A DNA stretch of 29,196 bases, taken from IMG/VR virus record IMGVR_UViG_3300009537_000124, positions 1 to 29,196 of that record. One strand, given 5' to 3'. The notes beneath the pieces are model-generated. The model made no database searches and was not told where the DNA came from. It saw nothing but the letters and a program-made list of their open reading frames with translations. Shown here piece by piece: positions 5,719 through 12,808 of this stretch (position 1 is its first letter; each line of letters opens with the position of its first letter). The stretch comes from a virus. The translations under genes and the position numbers were made by a program.

Positions 5719-5732
5719 GTTCCACGTGAAAC
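5719..5732. promoter_or_regulatory. parS-like site (ParB-binding consensus)
   Basis: gttccacgtgaaac fits the widely conserved bacterial parS pattern GTTnCACGTGnAAC at all twelve fixed positions. It is non-coding, lies 10 bases from the tRNA-like core, and is the only such match I noticed. No parA or parB gene is in the window, so any ParB would come from the host or from unseen phage DNA. CACGTG palindromes can also bind other regulators. Confidence 0.55.
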
Positions 5733-5745
5733 ACTTAGCGCTCAC

Positions 5746-5764
5746 ATGGCGTAAATTTGGCGCA
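5746..5764. repeat. 19-base imperfect direct repeat, right copy (candidate integrase arm site)
   Basis: atggcgtaaatttggcgca, 198 bases from the left copy, same orientation, two mismatches. A further TGGCGCA follows at 5766-5772, making two adjacent heptamers 8 bases apart on this side of the core. Confidence 0.6.
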
Positions 5765-5824
5765 ATGGCGCACAACTTTGATCGATTTGCAACAGCCGGA
5801 AGGCAAGGAGGAAAGGCGAGCGGT

Positions 5825-5850
5825 GGGGGTCTTGGGTGACCCCCGCTTTT
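5825..5850 (+). terminator. GC-rich hairpin with T-run on the + strand
   Basis: GGGGGTC (5825-5831), loop TTGGGT, GACCCCC (5838-5844), then GCTTTT. The T-run faces the + strand, although no + strand gene is visible upstream apart from the att region. On the - strand it lies just after the last late gene but without a good T-run. It may work as a barrier between late transcription and the att/int region. Confidence 0.55.
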
Positions 5851-5854
5851 AATT

Positions 5855-5870
5855 GGTTATTGCAATAACC
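5855..5870. terminator. Perfect 16-base palindrome after the last late gene
   Basis: ggttattgcaataacc is fully self-complementary and begins one base beyond the - strand TAA at 5872-5874. A second small hairpin, TGCCC-CTAATT-GGGCA, overlaps the end of that gene. Placement suggests mRNA 3'-end formation for the late operon. A protein operator is an alternative, because no T-run follows on the - strand. Confidence 0.4.
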
Positions 5871-5871
5871 T

Positions 5872-6120
5872 TTATGCCCCTAATTGGGCATTATAAGCAA
5901 CACTTTTAACGCACCCCATCGGAATATGCACCTGGCCGAAGCACTGCGGCTCACTTGATGGCTGCTCCGGCGCAATGCTCGGGATGACTACCAGCCCCTC
6001 GGGGTACTGCTGTATCAGTCCGTAGGTGGTGACTTCAAGCGGCTCGTATTCGCCCGGCAGGTCCGTCCACTCGCCAGAACCACCGTGAGCGTCATACCAG
6101 ACAACCTTGCCCTCTTTCAT
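5872..6120 (-). CDS. Hypothetical phage protein, last gene of the late operon
   Basis: 82 residues from ATG 6120, which overlaps the exonuclease stop (ATGA). It begins MKEGKVVWYDAHGGSGEW, then EVTTYGLIQQYPEGLVVIPS, and ends with IPMGCVKSVAY. The pattern (VVWYDAH, W, TTYGLI, VVIPS, IPxGC) resembles short phage proteins of unknown function that I cannot name. A longer upstream reading would lie inside the exonuclease gene and is not preferred. Confidence 0.7.
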   Translation of the reverse strand: MKEGKVVWYDAHGGSGEWTDLPGEYEPLEVTTYGLIQQYPEGLVVIPSIAPEQPSSEPQCFGQVHIPMGCVKSVAYNAQLGA

Positions 6121-6869
6121 GCCGCAACCAACAAACTGCGCTTGACTTCTGGCTTCGTGTTGTTGGTGCGCTCGGAGTTCCAACTGCCACAATCTTTGCA
6201 CTTGTACTGCTGGTATGTTTGCGTTTTGGTGCGCTTCAAGCCTTGCTTGGTAAGCATGGACCCGCCGCACGTAGCACACACGGGGCGCGTCGAATCGACG
6301 TACAGCCCGTAATTCGGGTGGCTCTTTATCCACGGCAGAAGCTTGGTGTACAACCCCTCCATGATGGTTACATCACGCCGGTTGTACCGCTCCATTTGCT
6401 TCCAGGCTTTGGGGTCTTTCGCCATACACTCAGTCCATAGCTCATGGCCCTTGTGCTGCACCTTTGCCTGCATGCCAAGTTGTTTTAACACCTCATCCAG
6501 CTTGTTGCTGTGAAACCGAAACTGTGAGCGGATGGTTTTCAGCAGGTCAATTTGCTTGTATGGCTCTGGCGGCAATAGCCCCGCCTTTAGAAATTCCTTG
6601 TTTAATGTCGGCACATCAAACCGTGTGCCGTGGTAATGCACCAGTGCGTCCGCCTCATTAAGCAGATTCCATGCTCCCCGGATCATTGCTGCCGGGCCAT
6701 CCGCGAAGGTGGACATAAACATGACTTCACGCTTTTTGTACCACTTCGCCGCCCAGCAAAGCGTGTATCCGGTGGCCTGTATCTGACGCGCCCCGATGTT
6801 CTGGTTGAACATGCCCCACACATGCGCCACATTGGGCGCGGTTTCGATGTCAATCAATAGGATTTTCAT
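6117..6869 (-). CDS. DnaQ-like 3'-5' exonuclease (DEDDy) with C-terminal zinc ribbon
   Basis: 250 residues. Exo I: IDIETAP (D7, E9). Exo II: HYHGTRFDVP (D85). Exo III: YNRRD (Y162, D166), the Tyr placing it in the DEDDy class, as in family B polymerase proofreading domains and predicted phage exonucleases. Residues 196-229 add a zinc ribbon, CATCGG and CKDCGS (C198, C201, C224, C227), which probably binds DNA or RNA. GAGGATC lies upstream of ATG 6869. No polymerase is present in the window. Its place at the end of the structural operon, not with the recombination genes, is unusual. Substrate unknown. Confidence 0.82.
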   Translation of the reverse strand: MKILLIDIETAPNVAHVWGMFNQNIGARQIQATGYTLCWAAKWYKKREVMFMSTFADGPAAMIRGAWNLLNEADALVHYHGTRFDVPTLNKEFLKAGLLPPEPYKQIDLLKTIRSQFRFHSNKLDEVLKQLGMQAKVQHKGHELWTECMAKDPKAWKQMERYNRRDVTIMEGLYTKLLPWIKSHPNYGLYVDSTRPVCATCGGSMLTKQGLKRTKTQTYQQYKCKDCGSWNSERTNNTKPEVKRSLLVAA

Positions 6870-6894
6870 GCCGCTTGATCCTCTTGCTGATTAC

Positions 6895-7428
6895 TCAGGG
6901 GATTGCAGTAAGAATAGATGCTCTTTTGGTGTCTGGAATGGCGTAGACAAGCTGTACTTGAAAGTTTTTGACGGTGAATACATTGGCCTCACCGGAGGGC
7001 GTCCAGGGCTCAAACCGGAACAAAATAGCCCCGGTCCTTAGTTGAGATAAAATGGCCTGCCCGGTGCCGGTAAACCCCCAGAAAGTTGCATCACCGCTGG
7101 GTGTTTGGTAGCCGGTGCTGGTGACATAACGGTCGGCCTCATAGGTGGTGGCCCCGTTTTGCCGTGCGCGGAACGTGTAACGCCCGTTTAAAACGGTGTC
7201 TACATACGCCTTGTACTGGACCGCCATGCTGACAAACTCAGAACCAAGCTCTATATCCGCCATGTAATCGGGGATAGATACCGACAGCGTTTTGCCGTAA
7301 GTATTGGATGAGCCCACCGTACAGGTGGAGAGATTAGTAGTGCTGGTGGTCAGATTGGATATTGACCAGTCCGGTCCCTGTCCCGATGTGCTGGCAACGG
7401 TTATAAAGTCATAAGCGGCCGTGGTCAT
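6895..7428 (-). CDS. Putative virion/tail protein, beta-rich
   Basis: 177 residues from ATG 7428 (ATGA overlap with the fibre gene stop). Rich in Thr, Ser, Gly and Tyr with alternating hydrophobic residues, suggesting a beta-sandwich. It follows the fibre/spike gene directly and may be its distal subunit, a receptor-binding domain or a chaperone. No family recognised; a longer reading to 7482 lies in the fibre gene and is not preferred. Confidence 0.7.
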   Translation of the reverse strand: MTTAAYDFITVASTSGQGPDWSISNLTTSTTNLSTCTVGSSNTYGKTLSVSIPDYMADIELGSEFVSMAVQYKAYVDTVLNGRYTFRARQNGATTYEADRYVTSTGYQTPSGDATFWGFTGTGQAILSQLRTGAILFRFEPWTPSGEANVFTVKNFQVQLVYAIPDTKRASILTAIP

Positions 7429-8246
7429 GTGGCAGTAGCCACCCAGGCAAATTGCGCGTATTTGGTGCCATTGAGGTACCAATAAGTGCAGGTCAGGGTA
7501 GACATCTCCCCGCTGCCGGTGGTATGGGTACCTTCTACTTCATAATCGTCCAGGGATGACAGCATGGTAGCGTCCAGGGTTATCGTGTAAGACGCGCCCG
7601 ACCAGCGGGCAAGAATCACATCACGCTTGACCCAATTCGCGCCCAATTGGGTATCACTTGCCGCTGTCGGCCAGGTAATCGTCCAGGTCTGGTTCTGCGC
7701 TACTGTGATAAAGTGAAAATCAGTCGCAGTACCGTCAAAGGTAGGGGTGGCCCCGGACGCCACGCTCTCAACCTTGCAGGTGGTGGGGCCGTTGAGTTTG
7801 GCATGTGCGAGAGAGGATATGGACGAAAATGTCTTGATGCCGGCTACCGTCTGCGCGGTGGTCAGATCCACCCCGCCTGTACCCGCCGAAAGCCCGGAAG
7901 TATCAATATCTATTGTGGCTGAGTCCTGCAGCGTCAGGACAATCTTGTCATTACCGGAATCATACGCACCGGACGCGACCTGCTTGCCGAACGTGCCCGC
8001 GTCAGAGTTGGCGGATGCAGCAATATTGGTTAAGCGAAATCCACCTATGTTGAGGTTTGCGGTGGCTGCATTCTCGCCATTTTTTGCCAGTGCCGCGTTG
8101 ATGCCGTTCGATATGTCCGCGATTAGCAAATCAAACTCGGCGGTATGTATCACCGGGTCGCCATCGCCCTGCCATGAGTTTGCAATGGTTGGGGAGTTAT
8201 AGGTGCCATCTGTTGCCAGATATGTGCCAGAGCCGTTCCAGGTCAT
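7425..8246 (-). CDS. Putative tail fibre/spike protein
   Basis: 273 residues from ATG 8246 (ATGA overlap with the previous stop). The N-terminus, MTWNGSGTYLATDGTYNSPT then AEFDLLIADISNGINAALAK and NLNIGGFRLTNIA, has the layout of podovirus fibre/spike N-terminal regions: a short attachment segment, a helix, and a PxGGFxLTxIA-type motif. The rest is Ser/Thr/Gly-rich and ends in a beta domain (SYTITLDATMLSSL, then TYWYLNGTKYAQFAW). It is probably involved in host recognition and attached to the short tail. Confidence 0.75.
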   Translation of the reverse strand: MTWNGSGTYLATDGTYNSPTIANSWQGDGDPVIHTAEFDLLIADISNGINAALAKNGENAATANLNIGGFRLTNIAASANSDAGTFGKQVASGAYDSGNDKIVLTLQDSATIDIDTSGLSAGTGGVDLTTAQTVAGIKTFSSISSLAHAKLNGPTTCKVESVASGATPTFDGTATDFHFITVAQNQTWTITWPTAASDTQLGANWVKRDVILARWSGASYTITLDATMLSSLDDYEVEGTHTTGSGEMSTLTCTYWYLNGTKYAQFAWVATAT

Positions 8247-10069
8247 ACGATGCCCGCCTGTTTGAATAGTATCTGTGTGGCCCACCAGGTCACTCGCTGG
8301 GCCTTTGATTTAAACCGGAATACATGCGCCAGAAAGAACCCGGTGCCGCTGGCGTTCTTGCGTGCTGTCGTGGTGCCTTCCGTCCCGCCATCCCATTCGG
8401 CCACTTCCCACTCCCCGATTTCCCACTCCGAAACCGCGCCTTCTGGCGGGTCGGTCAGGTCAGGTAATGTCGTGGCGTTGAAGTCGGCAAAAAACTTATG
8501 GGAGAAATATTTGGGGTGCGCTGAGTTGGTAAATGCCTTCACCGCGGTTATGGTCTTTTGCATACCCGCCGCGCCCAATGGCGTATAAGCCTGCACCGCC
8601 TTATAGTTGATAAAATTCCCGGCATCTGAAAACCCGCCGGATAAGTACACATATCCATCGGGCGAGCAGAAATACAGCTTTTTGTCGTACACGGCGAACT
8701 GTGTGGCGTCAATGCCGGTCCACTTGCACCATGAGCCGGTAATGGTGTTACGCACATGCTGCTGTGCCTGCGTTGCCGAAATCGGCACGTTGACAATCCA
8801 CAATGAGCCGGTGTCATGGAATACGGACGACCAGCCAAAGTTCGACTGGTACCGCTGTGCTGCGTCTTTTGCCGCCTTGCCGATTTTAAAACTGAACGCC
8901 GCCTGCTCGGAATACTGGCCCTCAGTCAAAGCGGCAGAAATCGGCACATAGCCATCAACGGTCAAAATAACCAGGTCTCCGCCGATTTTGGTAGCTGCCC
9001 TGCGGCCCAGCGGAGCACCGATTTTAAAGGTTCCAACAAGGGACCAGTCGCTTGAATCGCCGGGGTCTGAGCCGGAATACACCAGCACTACGCCATCTTC
9101 CATGACAAAGACTGCGAGATCGTCCATGCCTGCCCCACCGTCCCGTGACCAGGACGCAATGAAACTCAGGTTTGCGCCTGTACCCGCAACAGTGCCTAAA
9201 GCAAACTCCGACAACTCGCCCGCGTAACTTCCCGCGCCCGCATAAAAGAACGATTGTGTATCCTTTTCGACGTAAAACACCCGCCCCTTGTGAACGGCGG
9301 GGAATATCAGGTTTTCCGATGTGCGCCCGATAATGACCGTATCAATGTCGCCGACAAAATCAAGGTCCGCCCTGATATCAAAGTCCGCGCCCGCCCCAGC
9401 GGTGATGGTTTCGATGTAGGTTCCGTCTGCGCTTCTGTCGGTTCCCTCGGTATTACCAACCACAGCGCACACATTGCCTGCCGAGTAGTTTGATATCGTA
9501 AATGTGACTATGTAATCCTGGCTGCTCACAAGCGCCGTTGTAGGCGTTTGCGTCAGGTCCGAATCCGCAACCTGCGAACCATCGCAAGACGCCACGCCTG
9601 CGGCAATCGTCCAGCCCGTTCCCTTGGTCCAGTCGGTATCAGTGGCGAACGTGCCATTAGTAACCAGATTAGGTCCGTACAGATTGGTATTTGTTAACGT
9701 GGTGGCATCCCAATCCCTGACCGTATCCGCCCCGTTGCAGAAAATCATGCGCTGGTTAAATTCTGCCGTGTACCAGCGGTCGTTGGAAAAACCCGCCCCC
9801 AGGTTGGTGCCTGTTCCCCCTGCTGTAATGTTGATAATCTTGCCGCCGGCCGCGCAGATGAGTTTTTCCGTGGTGCCGTGGTAGGTGACTAACGTTTCCA
9901 CCAAATCGGATAAATCCGATGAATGCGCGGTATATCCGGGGCGTGTGGTTACAGACTCGGCAGTCGGTATGAGATTGATTAGTTCTGTCGCATCCCCGGC
10001 CTCCATTCGGGCCAGCGAATCCCGCGCATTCCAGCCCCCTATAGGGGCGCTTATGGTGACGCTAGGCAC
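8243..10069 (-). CDS. Large beta-rich tail protein (hub/stabilisation-type)
   Basis: 608 residues. GTG 10069 is chosen because the resulting N-terminus (VTISAPIGGWNARDSLARME) matches the xxAPxGGWNARDxLAxM start common in podovirus tail proteins and just overlaps the previous TAG; a longer upstream reading overlaps the adaptor gene. The sequence has many short beta repeats (for example TEKLICAAGGKIINI and KKLYFCSPDGYVYLSG), consistent with a propeller-like tail hub or stabilisation protein that seals the head-tail channel. Near the C-terminus is a repeated Trp/Glu segment, SEWEIGEWEVAEWDGG. The function is inferred from layout and position after the adaptor gene. Confidence 0.75.
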   Translation of the reverse strand: MPSVTISAPIGGWNARDSLARMEAGDATELINLIPTAESVTTRPGYTAHSSDLSDLVETLVTYHGTTEKLICAAGGKIINITAGGTGTNLGAGFSNDRWYTAEFNQRMIFCNGADTVRDWDATTLTNTNLYGPNLVTNGTFATDTDWTKGTGWTIAAGVASCDGSQVADSDLTQTPTTALVSSQDYIVTFTISNYSAGNVCAVVGNTEGTDRSADGTYIETITAGAGADFDIRADLDFVGDIDTVIIGRTSENLIFPAVHKGRVFYVEKDTQSFFYAGAGSYAGELSEFALGTVAGTGANLSFIASWSRDGGAGMDDLAVFVMEDGVVLVYSGSDPGDSSDWSLVGTFKIGAPLGRRAATKIGGDLVILTVDGYVPISAALTEGQYSEQAAFSFKIGKAAKDAAQRYQSNFGWSSVFHDTGSLWIVNVPISATQAQQHVRNTITGSWCKWTGIDATQFAVYDKKLYFCSPDGYVYLSGGFSDAGNFINYKAVQAYTPLGAAGMQKTITAVKAFTNSAHPKYFSHKFFADFNATTLPDLTDPPEGAVSEWEIGEWEVAEWDGGTEGTTTARKNASGTGFFLAHVFRFKSKAQRVTWWATQILFKQAGIV

Positions 10070-10748
10070 TGCGCCACAGCTCGTAATAAGGCTCGCCAGT
10101 GAAGCCGTAAGCATCACCGGGAACAATCGTCTGTGCGCCCTTGTCGTGGCCCTTGGCGGCTAATTCATACGCCTTGTAACCAGCCAGGTCTATCTGCCAG
10201 TCGGTATGTCCGATGAGCTTCTTATAGCGCCACAAAACATCCTTGATAATCAGATCATCGTCCAGCCGCCAGGTGTCCGTGTCTGCGGTAAACCGCTGCT
10301 TGGCTGTGCCGACAGAATTCAGCACCGGATAAATGGACAGATACTCAAACGACACCGTGTCGCCGGAAGTGGGCTGATAGATATGGATCTCACCGTCCAG
10401 CAGGCGCATTTTTCTGCGTATGCCCGCGCCACCTGTTGCGGATACCAGATAAGACCATTCAATCGTATCGGTGGGAAAGTCCACCGTCCACGCCTGCCCG
10501 TTGACAAACATGGTGTCCGGTATAATGGCGCGGTAATCGTCCGGCAATTCTTCGGTGGTTGCCGTGGACATGGTGAATTCATAGCGGGAGCGCAACGCCT
10601 GCCACGGGTATTGGGCAAAGGTGGCGGCTGACTGATTGGCAATTGAAACCAGCCGCTTGACCGCATCCTCCGTTGCTGTGGCGTACACGGTCTCGGTGTC
10701 CATACCGGACAGCAGCATGACCTCATCCAGTATGCTTTTCAGGTTCAT
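10062..10748 (-). CDS. Putative head-tail adaptor / tail accessory protein
   Basis: 228 residues from ATG 10748, with GAGTGG upstream and an ATGA overlap with the preceding gene. Helical N-terminus (MNLKSILDEVMLLSGM, then AVKRLVSIANQSAATFAQYP) and C-terminal helices (DDLIIKDVLWRYKKLIG) around a beta core with the TTEELPDDYRAIIPDTMFVN segment. This is the usual architecture of gp4-like adaptor proteins of podoviruses, between capsid and large tail protein genes. The family call is by architecture. Confidence 0.75.
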   Translation of the reverse strand: MNLKSILDEVMLLSGMDTETVYATATEDAVKRLVSIANQSAATFAQYPWQALRSRYEFTMSTATTEELPDDYRAIIPDTMFVNGQAWTVDFPTDTIEWSYLVSATGGAGIRRKMRLLDGEIHIYQPTSGDTVSFEYLSIYPVLNSVGTAKQRFTADTDTWRLDDDLIIKDVLWRYKKLIGHTDWQIDLAGYKAYELAAKGHDKGAQTIVPGDAYGFTGEPYYELWRSA

Positions 10749-11380
10749 GCAACATTCCACTCATATTTGAAGATTACGTTTTCTTCTTTTTGACCCGTTT
10801 CTTTTTCGGTTTGGAAGTTTTCGATGATGCCGGTTTTGCCGACTCCGTAGACTTCACCGGTCCAAGGCATACTTCCCTGGCTGTGTACGGATCGCTGTAC
10901 TGCAACTGGTACATCATCCCGCCTTTGTAATAGACAGTCATTGCTAATCTCCATAATCTTTTTAGCCAATATTTTGAACTTGGCAAGGTTCCCCAGGTCA
11001 CCCTCATAATTCGCAAGAAGTTCTGAGTTGGTCAGACCCATGGCTTGTAACTCGGCATGTGCTGCGACATCCATCCCTGGCAGCGCCATGATGGGAGGCG
11101 CACGATTGGCAAGGACTTCTTTTTTCTCGCAGTACCGCTGCCACGCGGCGGCATATTCCTTCTTGTCCGTTTCCACCATTGCGCGGTGAAAGACATCGCG
11201 CCCGATACCGTCACGCGGCTTTTTCTCAAGGTAGACCATCGCCCGGTAGCGCGGCCTGCCGCTGGCTTCACTCGCTTCCTTATCCTCAACGGCATGGTCG
11301 AAAAAACAAACCAGCGGCGGTAGCTCAGTCACCCCATAACGGTTTTTTAATTGCTGTTCAAATCGCGGGTCTAAAGGCAT
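10745..11380 (-). CDS. Hypothetical protein after the capsid module; C-terminal third overlaps another frame
   Basis: 211 residues, ATG 11380 with GGGGA upstream. It begins MPLDPRFEQQLKNRYGV. The body (to about residue 147, KILAKKIMEISN) looks like a normal soluble protein. The last 64 codons are also open in another frame that has a strong ribosome-binding site (see 10774-10941). The end of this frame couples by ATGA to the adaptor gene, which favours it being translated to 10745. No family recognised. A position between capsid and adaptor genes suggests a head-completion role. Confidence 0.7.
   Translation of the reverse strand: MPLDPRFEQQLKNRYGVTELPPLVCFFDHAVEDKEASEASGRPRYRAMVYLEKKPRDGIGRDVFHRAMVETDKKEYAAAWQRYCEKKEVLANRAPPIMALPGMDVAAHAELQAMGLTNSELLANYEGDLGNLAKFKILAKKIMEISNDCLLQRRDDVPVAVQRSVHSQGSMPWTGEVYGVGKTGIIENFQTEKETGQKEENVIFKYEWNVA
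10774..10941 (-). CDS. Small Lys-rich protein, out-of-frame inside the previous gene
   Basis: 55 residues: MTVYYKGGMMYQLQYSDPYT, then AREVCLGPV, ending KPKKKRVKKKKT. ATG 10941 is preceded by GGAG with 7 bases spacing, a better signal than most neighbours have. The sequence looks protein-like: an aromatic beta start, then a strongly basic tail suited to DNA or head-interior binding. It overlaps the 211-residue frame for its whole length. Either both are made, or one is a remnant of an older gene boundary. Confidence 0.55.
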   Translation of the reverse strand: MTVYYKGGMMYQLQYSDPYTAREVCLGPVKSTESAKPASSKTSKPKKKRVKKKKT

Positions 11381-11393
11381 TTATATTCCCCAT

Positions 11394-11421
11394 AAAAAGG
11401 AAAGGCCCGCCGAAGCGGGCC
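11394..11421 (-). terminator. Intrinsic terminator after the capsid/decoration genes
   Basis: On the - strand: GGCCCGC, loop TTCG, GCGGGCC, then TTTCCTTTTT. A 7-base-pair GC stem with a stable tetraloop, 17 bases after the decoration gene stop and 14 bases before the next start. It would limit read-through into the tail genes. Confidence 0.88.
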
Positions 11422-11438
11422 AATCCGGTTTGCTGCTA

Positions 11439-11837
11439 TTACGCGATAGCAGGCCCAGCGTCACCGCTGGCTACATTGACGGTCAGGAGTGTTTCCCAAG
11501 CGGTCCCATCCCAAACGGCCCACCACAAATCGCCTACATCGGCGAACGTGATGGTCGTACCATCCCCGAAAGTGGCCGGGGTCAAAGTTCCGTCTCCACC
11601 ATCAGAAACAAGAACCACAACCTTTTGCTGGCCGATAAAAGAGCCATCTGCTAGGGTTCCTGCGTCTGCTGCCGTAGTGGTCCATTTCGTGGCAAATGAT
11701 GTTATATTCACCGCCCCCGCACCCGATAAAGACTGCTGTGCAGCGTATGGGATAAGCGGGAGGAAAATGGACTCGGTTCCAGATGCGCCCGTCAACTTGA
11801 AGATGCGCTCGTCAGAGCCATACTCAACTACTCTCAT
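11439..11837 (-). CDS. Putative capsid decoration/stabilising protein
   Basis: 132 residues, ATG 11837 with GAGGAGAGG upstream, 12 bases after the capsid stop. It contains Gly/Thr/Ala-rich beta segments (TTTAADAGTLADGSFIGQQK, then DGTTITFADVG and LWWAVWDGTAWETL). Small beta-rich proteins directly after the major capsid gene and before a terminator are usually head decoration proteins. No direct family recognition. Confidence 0.7.
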   Translation of the reverse strand: MRVVEYGSDERIFKLTGASGTESIFLPLIPYAAQQSLSGAGAVNITSFATKWTTTAADAGTLADGSFIGQQKVVVLVSDGGDGTLTPATFGDGTTITFADVGDLWWAVWDGTAWETLLTVNVASGDAGPAIA

Positions 11838-11849
11838 GATTGCCTCTCC

Positions 11850-12794
11850 TCAAGTGCCGTTAATTACAAAATGCGACTCGCGCCGAGATTGAAGCAGAGC
11901 GCCCGACCAGCTGACCGGGACCACTTCATAAAGGGCATTTGTCACGTCACGATGACTGCCAACACTCCACTTCTTGCCGGGATCGCACACGAACGTAAAA
12001 TCATTCGTGTTGATGCCGTACACCCGTTTCGTATTGCAAGTCGGGTCGAACACGATTTCCGCGTCCTGATACATCAGGCTATTGAAATCAAGCGTGTTCG
12101 CGTTTTCTCTGCTGGTGAAACGCTGCAAAGCACCCAACGCGTTCTTGTAGTACGTAAATATATCGGTGCCTGCCACCAGCAGGTCAGGACGGTCAGTACC
12201 GCGAATCGTGCTCAGCCATTGAGTATCCAAAAGAGACTCAATGTTTGAAGCGGATGCGGTTGTGCCAGTGCCGTACTGATTTCTCCACCATGAGTACGTG
12301 GCGGCATTAATGCCTCCGAGCGTTCCGGTGGTGGGGTCATCAGCAATTTGGGCTTGCAGGCCCACAACCTCGTTTGATGTCGTGCCATCGTTATAGAGAG
12401 CGGTTGACATTTGATTAGCGAGAGTCGCTTTCAGCACCTTGATCTTGTTATCAATCAAGCGCACTACTGCGGCTTCGCCACGGTTGCTCTGGCGTTCTGA
12501 CTCGGTGAAATAAATGAAACCGGCCTGGAATTTCCTTGACCATTCGCTGGCGTCGAGATTCGACTCCGTTGAAATCGCAAAACTTTCCAGCCCGCCATCG
12601 TAGAACTTCGCAGTTCCATTTTCTGCAAAGTTGATAGGCTCCAGATATGTGCGTCCACCTTCCCGCGTTTCGATCCGGCCCTTTGATTTGAGCCATGCAA
12701 GAAACGCATTGTTGTTTGTCACACTATCTGCAACCTCACTTGAGCGGTTGCGGAGCGATGCTGCTGCCGCTTGGCCCAGATTGGGATCAGCCAT
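11850..12794 (-). CDS. Major capsid protein
   Basis: 314 residues. It begins MADPNLGQAAAASL and lies between the scaffold gene and a small decoration-type gene. The body has the composition and length of HK97-fold capsid proteins; an extended segment near residues 40-100 (KGRIETREGGRTYLEPINFA) fits an E-loop, followed by a helical P-domain-like stretch (VVRLIDNKIKVLKATL). The perfect AAGGAGG at 12801-12807, 6 bases ahead of the ATG, predicts very high translation. Assigned mainly by context and composition. Confidence 0.85.
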   Translation of the reverse strand: MADPNLGQAAAASLRNRSSEVADSVTNNNAFLAWLKSKGRIETREGGRTYLEPINFAENGTAKFYDGGLESFAISTESNLDASEWSRKFQAGFIYFTESERQSNRGEAAVVRLIDNKIKVLKATLANQMSTALYNDGTTSNEVVGLQAQIADDPTTGTLGGINAATYSWWRNQYGTGTTASASNIESLLDTQWLSTIRGTDRPDLLVAGTDIFTYYKNALGALQRFTSRENANTLDFNSLMYQDAEIVFDPTCNTKRVYGINTNDFTFVCDPGKKWSVGSHRDVTNALYEVVPVSWSGALLQSRRESHFVINGT

Positions 12795-12800
12795 AATTGG

Positions 12801-12807
12801 CCTCCTT
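12801..12807 (-). promoter_or_regulatory. Consensus Shine-Dalgarno of the major capsid gene
   Basis: The - strand reads AAGGAGG, a full anti-SD match, 6 bases before ATG 12794. It is the strongest ribosome-binding site noticed in the late operon, as expected for the most abundant virion protein. Confidence 0.9.
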
Positions 12808-12808
12808 A

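Larger units (their letters stand above)
5680..5772 (+). other. attP: Candidate attP core resembling the 3' end of a tRNA gene, with right arm
   Basis: At 5692-5709 the + strand reads gagtccgacctccggcac. This has the order of a tRNA 3' end: end of the T-loop (GAGT), 3' T-stem strand (CCGAC), acceptor strand (CTCCGGC), discriminator A and first C of CCA. An acceptor complement GCCGGAG would fit a Leu-type tRNA, but identity cannot be fixed. Phages using tyrosine integrases often carry such a segment to restore the tRNA after insertion. Direct repeats flank it and int lies next to it. Alternative: 5687-5707 also folds as GCCG-A-GAG / CTC-CGGC and on the - strand is followed by TGTTTTT, so it could be an intrinsic terminator. 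Confidence 0.55.
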
